A stretch of DNA of 64,000 nucleotides from contig NZ_JACSQC010000002.1 in assembly GCF_014836875.1 (NCBI RefSeq), positions 264,834 to 328,833 on the forward strand, in the 5' to 3' direction. The notes below the pieces were generated by a model, which did not search any database, was not told the DNA's origin, and was given only the letters and a program-made list of their open reading frames with translations. Positions 32,726 to 44,159 of this stretch are shown in pieces. Position numbers and translations under genes: made by a program. Source of the stretch: Arthrobacter pullicola. GTDB taxonomy: Bacteria > Actinomycetota > Actinomycetes > Actinomycetales > Micrococcaceae. Position 1 is the first letter of the stretch. Every line of letters begins with the position of its first letter.

Positions 32726-33832
32726 GTGGCGAGAATAACAGCGGCGCGCTCACGGCCGCGCATGACCGGAACCCAGCGCAGGGCGCAGCTGATCGGCGTC
32801 GCACGGTCCCTCTTTGCACTGCGCGGGCTCGAAGGAGCCACCATCGAGGATATCGCCGCCGGTGCGGGGGTTTCGAAGCCGGTGGTCTATGAGCACTTCG
32901 GCTCCAAGGAAGCGCTGTACACCGAAGTGGTGAACTCCGAATTCGACCGTTTGCTGGCCGCAGTCACCGAGGCGCTGGGAGCCGACGCCGGCCCGCGGGT
33001 CCTGCTTGAGCGGGCCGCGTATTCGCTGCTGGATTACATCGAGAACCACACCGACGGTTTCCGGATCCTGGTCCGTGATGCGCCGCCGTCGCAGCCCGAG
33101 GGCACGTTTTCCACCCTGCTCTCCCGCATTGCCGCGGACGTTGAGCACATTCTCGCCAAGGAGTTCAGCAGCCGCGGGCTCAGCGCCGAGGTGGGCGGGA
33201 TGTATGCCCAGATGCTTGTCGGCATGGTCGCCATGACCGGGCAGTGGTGGCTCGATGCGCGCTCCCCCGACAAGGCCACTGTGGCCGCACACCTGGTGAA
33301 CCTCTCCTGGAACGGCCTCACCGGGCTCCAGAAGGACCCGGCCCTGGGCCACATTCCCGGCGGTATTCCCGGCAGTCTGCCGGGAGGAGCGCCGATGGTC
33401 CTGACCCTCTCCGCCGTCCTGGTGCACGACGGCGAGGGGCGGATCCTGCTTGTCCGCAAACGCGGAACACAACGCTTTATGCAGCCCGGCGGAAAGCTGG
33501 AGCCGGGGGAAGACTTCCGTCAGGCAGCCGCCCGCGAAGTCAACGAGGAGCTCGGTCTTCGTGTGGAGGCTGCGGATTTGTCCGATATTGGCCACTGGTA
33601 CGGGCCCGCCGCTAATGAGGCGAACACCTTCATTGACGCCGGCCTGTTCGGGCTGACCCTCCCGGGTCCCTTCGGCAGCGGCGCCGATCCCGTTCCGCAG
33701 GCCGCAGCGGAGATCGAGGAGACCCTGTGGCTGACGCCGGCCGAGGCCTTTGCCCGGACGGATATTTCCCCGCTGCTGCGCGACCATGTGCTTCCCGAGC
33801 TGCTCGCGGCGGAAGCCGGGACACCGCAGTAG
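32726..33832 (+). CDS. TetR-family regulator fused to a Nudix hydrolase domain
   Basis: A 368-residue fusion in one frame. Residues ~10-60 form a TetR HTH (GATIEDIAAGAGVSKPVVYEHFGSKEALY), followed by a TetR ligand-binding domain to ~205. A short Gly/Pro linker (HIPGGIPGSLPGG) leads into a complete Nudix domain from Met224, with Nudix box G-x5-E-x7-REV-NEELG-L (GGKLEPGEDF...). Met224 (33395-33397) is preceded by GGGAGGAG at ideal spacing, so a free 145-residue Nudix protein may also be made. The fusion may couple sensing to nucleotide-type hydrolysis, or may be a lost stop codon between two former neighbours. Confidence 0.85.
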   Translation: MARITAARSRPRMTGTQRRAQLIGVARSLFALRGLEGATIEDIAAGAGVSKPVVYEHFGSKEALYTEVVNSEFDRLLAAVTEALGADAGPRVLLERAAYSLLDYIENHTDGFRILVRDAPPSQPEGTFSTLLSRIAADVEHILAKEFSSRGLSAEVGGMYAQMLVGMVAMTGQWWLDARSPDKATVAAHLVNLSWNGLTGLQKDPALGHIPGGIPGSLPGGAPMVLTLSAVLVHDGEGRILLVRKRGTQRFMQPGGKLEPGEDFRQAAAREVNEELGLRVEAADLSDIGHWYGPAANEANTFIDAGLFGLTLPGPFGSGADPVPQAAAEIEETLWLTPAEAFARTDISPLLRDHVLPELLAAEAGTPQ

Positions 33833-33886
33833 TTCCTCCCTCTTCCCACGTTGAGGTGAGAGAAGGGGGTGCCAGGTGTCCGGCAG

Positions 33887-35761
<1,875 letters not shown>

Positions 35762-35784
35762 TCGGAACTACTTTCTTCGGTGGT

Positions 35785-36750
35785 TCAGGTGTGGTCTGCA
35801 GGTGCGGCCGGCGCAGCGGGTTCCGCCCCGGGGGCGGGGCCGTAAACGGCCAGGGCGTTGTGCCCCTCGGCACGCAGTGCAGTCTCCAGGCCGGCGGCTG
35901 CCGCCCCGTCTGCAGCCAGGAAGGCAAGGGTCGGACCGGATCCGGAGACAATCCCCGCGAGGGCTCCGAGTTCCCTGCCCCGCTGCAGGGTGCTTTCCAG
36001 GGCCGGGGACACGGACAGTGCCGCGGGCTGCAGGTCATTATGGATAACGCCGGCGAGTGCGGCAGGGTTCCCCGCGGCCAGGGCGGCCAGCACCGCGGCG
36101 TCCGCTGTTTCCGGTTCTGCCGCCACGGCGCCGGACGTTGTGCGGAGGGCGTCCAGGCGCCCGTAGACAGCCGGAGTGGACAGCCCTGATGCCGAAGCCA
36201 CCAGTACCCAGTGGAGCGGTGCTGCCGCGGCAACGGGGGTGAGCTGGTCACCAACGCCCAGCCCGACGGCGGCGCCGCCGGCCAGGGCGAAGGGCACATC
36301 AGCACCGAGCTTGGCTCCGAGCGAAGCCAGTTCCGCTGCACTGAGTCCGGTCCCCCAGAGCTCGTTGCACGCCAGGAGCGCTGCCGCCGCATCAGCGGAC
36401 CCGCCGCCCATGCCGCCGGCGACCGGAACATGTTTGGTGATAAGCAGATCGACGGCCGGGTCAGGGATGCCCGCGTAGCCGGCCAGGGCCGCTGCTGCGC
36501 GGGCCACCAGGTTGTCCGGGCCCAGCGGGATGCCGCTCGCCGGGATGCGCAGCGGACCTCCGGCCTCCACCCGCACGGTAATGCCTGGCCGCGCCGCGGC
36601 GGTGGCCGCGACTTCTTCGAAGAGACTGACAGCCAGGTAGACGGTTGCCACGGAGTGGTAGCCGTCTGCGCGCAGCGGACCCACCTTGAGGGAGACGTTG
36701 ATCTTGCCCGGTGCACTGACGCGAACCGTCTGCGGAACGGGAGTAGTCAT
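35785..36750 (-). CDS. ispE: 4-diphosphocytidyl-2-C-methyl-D-erythritol kinase
   Basis: A 321-residue GHMP kinase of the MEP isoprenoid pathway. The N-terminal [20 protein letters not shown] carries the substrate Lys/Asn/His set; the ATP-binding GHMP loop is [17 protein letters not shown]; the third motif is [13 protein letters not shown]. The ATG overlaps the rsmA stop by 4 nt (36747-36750). An Ala/Pro tail of about 20 residues ends the protein. rsmA-ispE-ABC-F is a conserved actinobacterial operon. Confidence 0.96.
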   Translation of the reverse strand: MTTPVPQTVRVSAPGKINVSLKVGPLRADGYHSVATVYLAVSLFEEVAATAAARPGITVRVEAGGPLRIPASGIPLGPDNLVARAAAALAGYAGIPDPAVDLLITKHVPVAGGMGGGSADAAAALLACNELWGTGLSAAELASLGAKLGADVPFALAGGAAVGLGVGDQLTPVAAAAPLHWVLVASASGLSTPAVYGRLDALRTTSGAVAAEPETADAAVLAALAAGNPAALAGVIHNDLQPAALSVSPALESTLQRGRELGALAGIVSGSGPTLAFLAADGAAAAGLETALRAEGHNALAVYGPAPGAEPAAPAAPADHT

Positions 36751-37625
36751 ACGGCGGACCGTGCCTCGGCAATCCGGGTGTACGCGTGGATGTCGAGCAC
36801 CTCGCCGCGGGCGCTGGGATCAACCCCAGCCGCGCGCAGCGCCCGTTCGGCCTCCGCCGGACTTCCCGCCCAACCGGCCAGGGCGGCGCGCAGCGTCTTG
36901 CGGCGCTGCGCGAAGGCGGCATCGATCACGGCGAAGACTTCCTGGCGGGTTGCAGTGGTGGCGGGAGGTTCATGGCGTTCTAAGCCCACCAGCCCCGATG
37001 CGATCTTCGGTGCCGGCCAGAACACGTTCATGCCGATGACGCCGGCCTTGCGCATGGTTCCATACCAGGCGGCTTTCACGGACGGAACACCGTAGGTCTT
37101 CGACCCGGGTTTGGCGGCCAGCCGGTCGGCGACTTCGTCCTGGACCATCACCAGGCCATGGCGCAGGCTGGGGAAGTGCTCCAGCAGGTGCAGCACCACC
37201 GGGACGGCAACGTTGTAGGGCAGGTTCGCGACCAGTGCCGTGGGCTGGGCCGGAAGTTCGGTGACGCGCATGGCATCAGCGAGGACCACATGCAGGTTCC
37301 CGGCCTCTTCCGGGCGCCAGTCGCCCACAGTCTGGGGCAGGCGTCCTGCCAGTACCGGATCGATTTCGACGGCGACCACTTCACGCGCGGCGTCGAGCAG
37401 GCCGAGGGTCAGCGAACCGAGGCCAGGGCCGACCTCAAGAACTGTCTCTTCTTTGTCCACCGAGGCCGCCGCGACGATCCTGCGGATGGTGTTTCCGTCA
37501 ATGACGAAGTTCTGGCCAAGCGTCTTGGTTGGGCGCACGCCCAGCTCCTCGGCCAGCGCCCGGATATCGGAGGCGCCAAGGAGCGGCCGGGGCCGCGGAA
37601 CGGGCGTGGAAACGGATTCAGTCAC
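36747..37625 (-). CDS. rsmA: 16S rRNA dimethyladenosine transferase
   Basis: A 292-residue SAM-dependent methyltransferase that dimethylates two adenosines near the 3' end of 16S rRNA. It has LGQNFVID at the N-terminus, the SAM motif [10 protein letters not shown] and the catalytic NLPY motif ([11 protein letters not shown]). The start is GTG at 37623-37625, 6 nt after a TAGTAT box, so the message is probably leaderless. First gene of the operon with ispE and the ABC-F gene. Confidence 0.97.
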   Translation of the reverse strand: MTESVSTPVPRPRPLLGASDIRALAEELGVRPTKTLGQNFVIDGNTIRRIVAAASVDKEETVLEVGPGLGSLTLGLLDAAREVVAVEIDPVLAGRLPQTVGDWRPEEAGNLHVVLADAMRVTELPAQPTALVANLPYNVAVPVVLHLLEHFPSLRHGLVMVQDEVADRLAAKPGSKTYGVPSVKAAWYGTMRKAGVIGMNVFWPAPKIASGLVGLERHEPPATTATRQEVFAVIDAAFAQRRKTLRAALAGWAGSPAEAERALRAAGVDPSARGEVLDIHAYTRIAEARSAV

Positions 37626-37631
37626 TGCCTA

Positions 37632-37637
37632 ATACTA
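37632..37637 (-). promoter_or_regulatory. Leaderless -10 box (TAGTAT) of rsmA
   Basis: TAGTAT on the minus strand, separated by TAGGCA (6 nt) from the GTG start of rsmA. Confidence 0.5.
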
Positions 37638-37751
37638 GCGCCAGCCCAGCTGCGCCCCGGTGACCCGGCGGATCGCTCCTAGTCGGGCCAGTCCCCTACA
37701 AGTGTTCTGGATGATACGGAATTCGGTGTCTGCAACATCTTCATGGGATTC

Positions 37752-37763
37752 CTAACGCGTTAG
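37752..37763. promoter_or_regulatory. 12-bp perfect palindrome, candidate operator
   Basis: CTAACGCGTTAG lies in the divergent gap between rsmA and the XRE-type regulator, about 90 nt before the regulator's start and about 35 nt upstream of a TAGCAT -10-like box (37799-37804). Symmetry fits a dimeric HTH protein, possibly the regulator itself. Confidence 0.4.
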
Positions 37764-37812
37764 CCCCTGCTGCTCTGCCGTGGCGCGGTGCCGGACGGTA
37801 GCATCATTTGCC

Positions 37813-37835
37813 GCGGCAGAATCCAAGTCTGCCGC
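37813..37835 (+). promoter_or_regulatory. Inverted repeat in the 5' leader of the XRE-type regulator
   Basis: GCGGCAGA and TCTGCCGC (8 bp, 7-nt spacer) lie 18 nt upstream of the ATG and overlap a second palindrome TGCCGCGGCA (37809-37818). It may be an operator or an RNA hairpin next to the ribosome site. Confidence 0.35.
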
Positions 37836-37853
37836 ACCCGGAGAACGGCGGGA

Positions 37854-39089
37854 ATGGCGATGGGCATATCGTTTGGTGAAAAGCTGCGGTCGGCCCGGCG
37901 GGAGCGGTTCCTGAGCCGGTCCGAGTTGGGCGCGCCTCTTCTGCGGGAAAGGGAAGTGTCGCTTCTTGAGGGCGGACGGCGTGAGCCGGGCAGAGCCATG
38001 ATGAGGCAGTTCGCCGAGCGGCTGGCTGCAGCCCCCGGCAACACGCCGCGGCCGGCCGGGCCGGACGGAGCGCTCTACCTCGGACTCGCTGCCCACCAGT
38101 TCTGGGATGAGCGGGACTATGTGCGCGCCCGTGACTGTGCGGCCGCGGGCGCCGGCGCAGCTTTGGCGGAACACGCTCCCCCCGAATGGTGGGCACTGAC
38201 TTTCCTGGCCGCCCGCTGCCAGTTGAAGCTCGGTGATTTCGAAGGCTGCGTTATGCAGGCGTCCTTGCTTGCCCGGCACCCCCTTGCACTGCAGCAGCTG
38301 TCCCTTCGGGCCCGTGCAAAGGCCCTGCTGGCCACCGCCCACCAGGGCCGGGGGCACCTGTCGGAAGCAGTACGCCAGGCAGAGGCAGCGGTGGCAGCCG
38401 CACAAAAGGCTCCGGCAGGAAATGATGGACTGCTCGAGGCCTACCAGGCATTGGCCGCAGCGCTCACGGAAAGTGGGCGTCTGGCGCAGGCCTGGGAGAT
38501 CTGCCGGGTTTTTCTGGTGCCCCTGCTGGATACTGTGCCGGATTCCCAGCTCGCTGGAAAGGGATTCTGGACGGTTGGAAACGTGGCGTTCCGCCGCGGC
38601 GACCGGGTTGCCGGCCTCCGGTTCCATCAGCAGGCAGCTTCTTTGCTGAGTCCCAGGCTGGATCTGGGACTTTGGGCGTCGTTCAACAAGGCCTCGGCCA
38701 GCATGCGGCTCTCCTCCGGACTGCATGACGATCAGACCCTCATCTGCATTGAACACGCTGAAACTGCCCTGGCTGTGGTGGGCGGATCCGTGACAGATGC
38801 CCTGGACCTCCTGCATTCACGCGGACGGTGGCAGCATCTGCAGGGAAACCACGCCGAGGCCGTCCGCCTGCTCTCAGCGGCCTACGCCGAGCGGGCCGTC
38901 CTGGCGCCCCAGACCGCAGCCGAAGTGGCCCTTCAGCTCGGGCTTAGCCTGGCTTCCCTGGGCAGGAGCTGTGCGGCCGCCGCCCGGTTGGAGGAGAGCG
39001 AAGCGCTCTTCCGCAAGGCCGGCGCGGCAGACAGGTCAGGGCACGCAAAAGCCCTGGCAGCCTCGCTGTCGCAAGGGTGCCAGGGCTGA
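37854..39089 (+). CDS. XRE-type HTH regulator with TPR-like C-terminal domain
   Basis: A 411-residue protein from the ATG at 37854 (GGAG about 12 nt upstream; a second ATG follows two codons later). The first ~60 residues look like an XRE/Cro HTH (FGEKLRSARRERFLSRSELG, then REVSLLEGGRREP). The rest is a chain of Ala/Leu-rich helical pairs with TPR-like spacing, the architecture of Rgg/PlcR-like or AfsR-like regulators with a helical sensor. The ligand is unknown. It stands alone on the plus strand, divergent from rsmA and convergent with rpfB. Palindromes upstream suggest autoregulation. Confidence 0.7.
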   Translation: MAMGISFGEKLRSARRERFLSRSELGAPLLREREVSLLEGGRREPGRAMMRQFAERLAAAPGNTPRPAGPDGALYLGLAAHQFWDERDYVRARDCAAAGAGAALAEHAPPEWWALTFLAARCQLKLGDFEGCVMQASLLARHPLALQQLSLRARAKALLATAHQGRGHLSEAVRQAEAAVAAAQKAPAGNDGLLEAYQALAAALTESGRLAQAWEICRVFLVPLLDTVPDSQLAGKGFWTVGNVAFRRGDRVAGLRFHQQAASLLSPRLDLGLWASFNKASASMRLSSGLHDDQTLICIEHAETALAVVGGSVTDALDLLHSRGRWQHLQGNHAEAVRLLSAAYAERAVLAPQTAAEVALQLGLSLASLGRSCAAAARLEESEALFRKAGAADRSGHAKALAASLSQGCQG

Positions 39090-39109
39090 TGTGTTCGCTG
39101 CGGGTACCG

Positions 39110-40303
<1,194 letters not shown>

Positions 40304-40435
40304 TCACGGAGCGCCGACGAGTGCAGGCAGGGACCATCACCGCACACTTTTATCCGGCTCAGAGAGCCCGGATGCAATGCACGGAGGCGGTGTTATCAGT
40401 CCGGAAGCCTTCCCCGACCCCGGCTAATAGGTCCT

Positions 40436-40451
40436 TACCGTAACCGAACCG
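40436..40451. promoter_or_regulatory. Reiterated ACCG element upstream of rpfB
   Basis: TACCGTAACCGAACCG contains three ACCG half-sites at 6-bp and 5-bp steps, about 185 nt upstream of the rpfB start. Direct-repeat layout suggests a response-regulator site; factor unidentified. The rest of the 262-nt gap shows nothing gene-like. Confidence 0.25.
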
Positions 40452-40517
40452 TGATCTGCGGGCAAACCGGGCGTCTGGACCCTTATTCGCGGGAGGGGTC
40501 CAACCGGTGCCCCGCAG

Positions 40518-41435
40518 CTAGTCCCAGGAGCCGTAAACACGCTCGGTGTTCGAGGCGATTGCGGCGCAGAGAGCACTCAGCTCAGCCCCCCGGATTTCAG
40601 CCATCGAGCGCACCGTGTACGGGATCATGTAGCTGGCATTGTTCCGCCCCCGGTGCGGATGGGGCGTCAGGAACGGAGCGTCGGTCTCAACGAGAATCAA
40701 CTCGGGATCGGCGATTGCCAGGGCATCGCGGATGCCCTGGGCATTGCGGAACGTGACCGTTCCGGCGAAGGACATGTACCAGCCGTTGTCGTTGCAGATC
40801 CGCGCCAGCCCGGCGTCACCCGAAAAGCAGTGGAAGACCACGGCCCGCGGTTCAGCTTCTTCGCCGAGCACCTTCACCACGTCATCGTGTGCGTCACGGT
40901 CGTGTATCTGCAGGGCGAGCCCCAGCCTGCGGGCGATGTCGATGTGACGGCGGAAGGAATACTGCTGGGCCCCGATCCCCTCCGGACCGGTTCGGAAGTA
41001 ATCCAAACCGGTTTCGCCCACTGCGCGGACGCGGGGGTGGGCGGCCAGCGATTCGATCTCGGCGAGCGCACTGTCCAGCGTTCCGAGCCCGGCGAGTTCC
41101 GGCGCATCATTGGGGTGGATTGCCACGGCGGCCAGCAGGCGGGAATCTTCCCCGGCCAGCTGCACAGCCGCCCGGGAGGATTCCAGGTCCGTTCCGACCT
41201 GGACTGCACCCCGGACACCGGCGGCCCCGGCGGCGTCGAGAGCTGCAGCTGCGGAGAGTGCGCCCGGCCCGCCGAAGTCCAGGTGGGTGTGGTTGTCCAT
41301 CACCGGAACCGGCAGCGGCTCAGGGGCGGGAGCGAACGCCTTATCACCGGTTTTGCTGTCCGCCCGGCGGCTGTGCGGCAGCGACAGGTAGGTCTGCGGT
41401 ATCTGGCCCTGAACATAACCGCTGTGGGTACTCAT
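40518..41435 (-). CDS. TatD-family metal-dependent DNase
   Basis: A 305-residue TIM-barrel hydrolase. Metal ligands: NHTHLDF near residue 48, the Glu in VGETGLDYFR, His in LQIHDRDAHDD, His in VFHCFSGD and Asp in LVETDAPFLTPHPHRG. The ~40-residue N-terminal extension before the barrel is longer than usual. The start at 41433-41435 is 7 nt after TAGGCT, so the message is probably leaderless. Located upstream of rpfB on the same strand, as in relatives. Confidence 0.94.
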   Translation of the reverse strand: MSTHSGYVQGQIPQTYLSLPHSRRADSKTGDKAFAPAPEPLPVPVMDNHTHLDFGGPGALSAAAALDAAGAAGVRGAVQVGTDLESSRAAVQLAGEDSRLLAAVAIHPNDAPELAGLGTLDSALAEIESLAAHPRVRAVGETGLDYFRTGPEGIGAQQYSFRRHIDIARRLGLALQIHDRDAHDDVVKVLGEEAEPRAVVFHCFSGDAGLARICNDNGWYMSFAGTVTFRNAQGIRDALAIADPELILVETDAPFLTPHPHRGRNNASYMIPYTVRSMAEIRGAELSALCAAIASNTERVYGSWD

Positions 41436-41442
41436 GTCTTTA

Positions 41443-41448
41443 AGCCTA
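41443..41448 (-). promoter_or_regulatory. Leaderless -10 box (TAGGCT) of the tatD-type gene
   Basis: TAGGCT on the minus strand followed by TAAAGAC (7 nt) and ATG. It sits in the 182-nt divergent gap with the MoxR gene. Confidence 0.45.
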
Positions 41449-41617
41449 AGTGAGCTTGTACCCTGTACGTAGAAACGTGCCCGGCCGGCAGCCTGAAGGT
41501 ATTCCCGGTATTTGTTTTCCGGTGTTTGTTCTCATCTGCCGTCAAGGGGCACGCAGTCGCCAGCCGTGTTTCTGCACGAGAGTCCCGGCTGTCTCCGCCG
41601 AGACTTGGAAGGTATCC

Positions 41618-42676
41618 ATGGACGCTCGTAACACATCCGCTGCCACCACTGATTTTGATGCCCCGGACACAGCGGCCTCCCATCTTGCCGGAGGGGGTGT
41701 CCAGGGGACGGCAGATTCATTCCTGGATGCCAGCACCCGGATCCTCGGTGCGATCAACACTGTCATCGATGGCAAGGACGAGGCGGCCCGGCTGGTCCTG
41801 ACCGTTCTGCTCGCCGAAGGCCATGTTCTCCTCGAAGACGTCCCCGGGGTGGGCAAAACGATGCTCGCCAAGACCCTCGCCCGGGCAGTGGACTGTTCGG
41901 TGACCCGGATCCAGTTCACCCCTGATCTGCTGCCCTCCGATGTGACGGGGGTGTCAATCTATAACCAGGACGCGCACCGGTTCGAGTTCCGGCGTGGCCC
42001 GGTTTTCGCCAACATCGTGATCGGCGACGAAATCAACCGTGCCTCCGCCAAGACCCAGTCCGCCCTGCTGGAGTGCATGGAGGAACGGCAGGTGACAGTC
42101 GACGGCGGAACGTACCGCCTGGCGGAGCCCTTTATGGTGGTCGCTACGCAGAACCCGCTGGAGATGGAAGGCACGTATGCCCTGCCTGAAGCGCAGCGGG
42201 ACCGGTTCATGGCACGCATATCCCTTGGGTATCCGGATACGGCTTCTGAGATCGACATGCTCGAATCCCATCAGTCAGTTTCCCCGCTGGAGTCGATCGT
42301 TCCGGTGGTTTCCGTCCGGGATACTGCCGCCATGACAGCCCGGGTGCGGGAGGTGTACGTCTCCTCAGCAGTCAAGGAGTACACGGTGGGAATCGGTGCC
42401 GCCACCCGCGGCCATCCACAGGTGCGGCTCGGTGCCAGTCCCCGGGCCCTGCTCCAGCTGCTTCGTGCGTCCAAGGCCCGCGCTGCCCTCGACGGGCGGG
42501 ATTTCGTCCTGCCGGACGACGTCGCACGCCTCGGTGAAGCAGTCCTCTCACATCGGCTGATACTCGAGCGCAAGGCGCTGAGCGCCGGCGAGAGCCCGGC
42601 GTCTGTGCTGCGGTCGATCCTGGCCAAGGTTCCTGTCCCCCGCCCGCCCGGATCGGCTGGCGTGACCCGGCCGTAG
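41618..42676 (+). CDS. MoxR-family AAA+ ATPase
   Basis: A 352-residue MoxR chaperone-like ATPase. Walker A is EDVPGVGKTMLAKT, Walker B IVIGDEINRASAKTQSALLECMEE, sensor 1 VATQNPLEMEGTY and the arginine finger region LPEAQRDRFM. The ATG at 41618 has GGAAGG 6 nt upstream; a frame from 41450 is open further upstream but without family similarity. It heads an operon with a DUF58 protein and a transglutaminase-like membrane protein, a conserved trio thought to mature or assemble surface or metal-dependent complexes. Confidence 0.93.
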   Translation: MDARNTSAATTDFDAPDTAASHLAGGGVQGTADSFLDASTRILGAINTVIDGKDEAARLVLTVLLAEGHVLLEDVPGVGKTMLAKTLARAVDCSVTRIQFTPDLLPSDVTGVSIYNQDAHRFEFRRGPVFANIVIGDEINRASAKTQSALLECMEERQVTVDGGTYRLAEPFMVVATQNPLEMEGTYALPEAQRDRFMARISLGYPDTASEIDMLESHQSVSPLESIVPVVSVRDTAAMTARVREVYVSSAVKEYTVGIGAATRGHPQVRLGASPRALLQLLRASKARAALDGRDFVLPDDVARLGEAVLSHRLILERKALSAGESPASVLRSILAKVPVPRPPGSAGVTRP

Positions 42677-42701
42677 CGTCCTGCCCCGGCCTAGGAGGGT
42701 C

Positions 42702-44159
42702 ATGCTGTCCAGAGTCCGTACGCGTATGCTCACCGGCCGCGGGTTCGGCGTGGCCGCAGCCGGTGTCGCTGCTCTGCTGGGCGCACAGGTGCTGGGCCGC
42801 CGCGACCTCCTGCTGCTGGCTGTGTTCCTGATCCTGCTGCCGCTGGCATCGGTCCTCGCGCTGCGGCTGATGCGCCCGGCCTTTACCGTCCAGCGGACCT
42901 TTTCCCCGCCCTCGGCCGATGCTGGAAACGCAGTCAATATTTCCCTCACCCTTACCCCGGTCCGGCCGTTCGGCGGAACTGCCCGGATGCGGGAGGGACT
43001 GCCGGCGCGCTTCGGTGCCAGTCCGGAGTTCGGGTTTCCTGCAGGCAGCACGGGCCCCGGGGGCACCAGCCGGTACGAATACCGGCTGCGGTCCTCCCGC
43101 CGCGGCCTTTATCAGATTGGCCCGGTGAGTGCCGGATTCCATGACCCCTTCGGCTTGGCGGTGCTGCGCCACACCATCGGAGGGACGGATGCGCTGGTGG
43201 TCAAACCGGCCCCGGCTGAACTGCCGGCCGCCATCCTGGACGGGCTGCGCGGAGCCGACGGTTCAGTCTCCACACGGCGGCACGGCATCCCCAGCCAGGA
43301 CGATGTGACGACCAGGGAGTACCGGCACGGAGACCCCATGCGCAGAGTCCACTGGTCTGCCACTGCCCGGCACGGGAAACTGATGGTTCGCCAGGAGGAG
43401 ACGGTCACGACTCCGCGGGCCACGATCCTCCTCGACCAGCGGGAGGCCTCCTATGATCATGGGTTCCTCTCCCCCTTCTGGGCCGACAGTCCGGATGCCT
43501 CGGCACCAGCCAGTTCCGAAGCCTTCGAGTGGGCAGTGTCCGCTGTGATGTCGATCGGCGCCCACATGATGGAGCACGGGTTCGCGGTGCGGCTGGTTGA
43601 TGCCGCGGCGCGGCCGGGGCTGGCCCGTTCCCCCTCCGCAGCTGCACCGCAGGTGGACACCTTCAGCGGTGCAGCCGGTGTCCTTGACCTCGGCGAAGGG
43701 CTGGCCGCACTGGGGCTGGAACCATCTGCCGGTTCGGCATCCCAGGGGGCCCAACCACGGCGTGCAAGGCCGGCGCTGCGAAAACCGACTGACCAGGCCA
43801 GTCCCGGAGCACCTGCATGGACCGGGGCGCAGCTGCCTGCCGGTTCCCTGGCACCTTTCGGTGACGCACTGGCAGAAGCTCTGCAGGACCCGCGGAACCG
43901 CGGCCCCCTGGTCGTGATTGCCGGGCAGATCAGTGCGGAAGACGCGCACCGGCTGGCCCCGGCAGCGGACTACGCTCCCGCCGCCATTGCCGTCCTGGTC
44001 AGTGAACGGCCGGGCAGCGTGGCTCCGGCGCTGACAATCCTGCGCTCAGCAGGTTGGACCGCGCTCACCGTCGAACCCTCACAGCCCGTGGCCGCCGTTT
44101 GGTCCAGCGCCGGCGAGCCTGCCATCCGGACCGCAGTCCCGCAGGGACGGCTGCCATGA
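42702..44159 (+). CDS. DUF58 domain protein (MoxR partner)
   Basis: A 485-residue protein with two close membrane segments near residues 14-55 and a cytoplasmic DUF58/vWA-like domain. The DUF58 signature is TREYRHGDPMRRVHWSATARHGKLMVRQEE. The ATG follows AGGAGGGTC, a near-perfect ribosome site, 25 nt after the MoxR stop. DUF58 proteins are adaptors of MoxR ATPases. The region around residues 340-385 is Ala/Pro/Gly-rich and probably disordered. It overlaps the next gene as ATGA. Confidence 0.92.
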   Translation: MLSRVRTRMLTGRGFGVAAAGVAALLGAQVLGRRDLLLLAVFLILLPLASVLALRLMRPAFTVQRTFSPPSADAGNAVNISLTLTPVRPFGGTARMREGLPARFGASPEFGFPAGSTGPGGTSRYEYRLRSSRRGLYQIGPVSAGFHDPFGLAVLRHTIGGTDALVVKPAPAELPAAILDGLRGADGSVSTRRHGIPSQDDVTTREYRHGDPMRRVHWSATARHGKLMVRQEETVTTPRATILLDQREASYDHGFLSPFWADSPDASAPASSEAFEWAVSAVMSIGAHMMEHGFAVRLVDAAARPGLARSPSAAAPQVDTFSGAAGVLDLGEGLAALGLEPSAGSASQGAQPRRARPALRKPTDQASPGAPAWTGAQLPAGSLAPFGDALAEALQDPRNRGPLVVIAGQISAEDAHRLAPAADYAPAAIAVLVSERPGSVAPALTILRSAGWTALTVEPSQPVAAVWSSAGEPAIRTAVPQGRLP

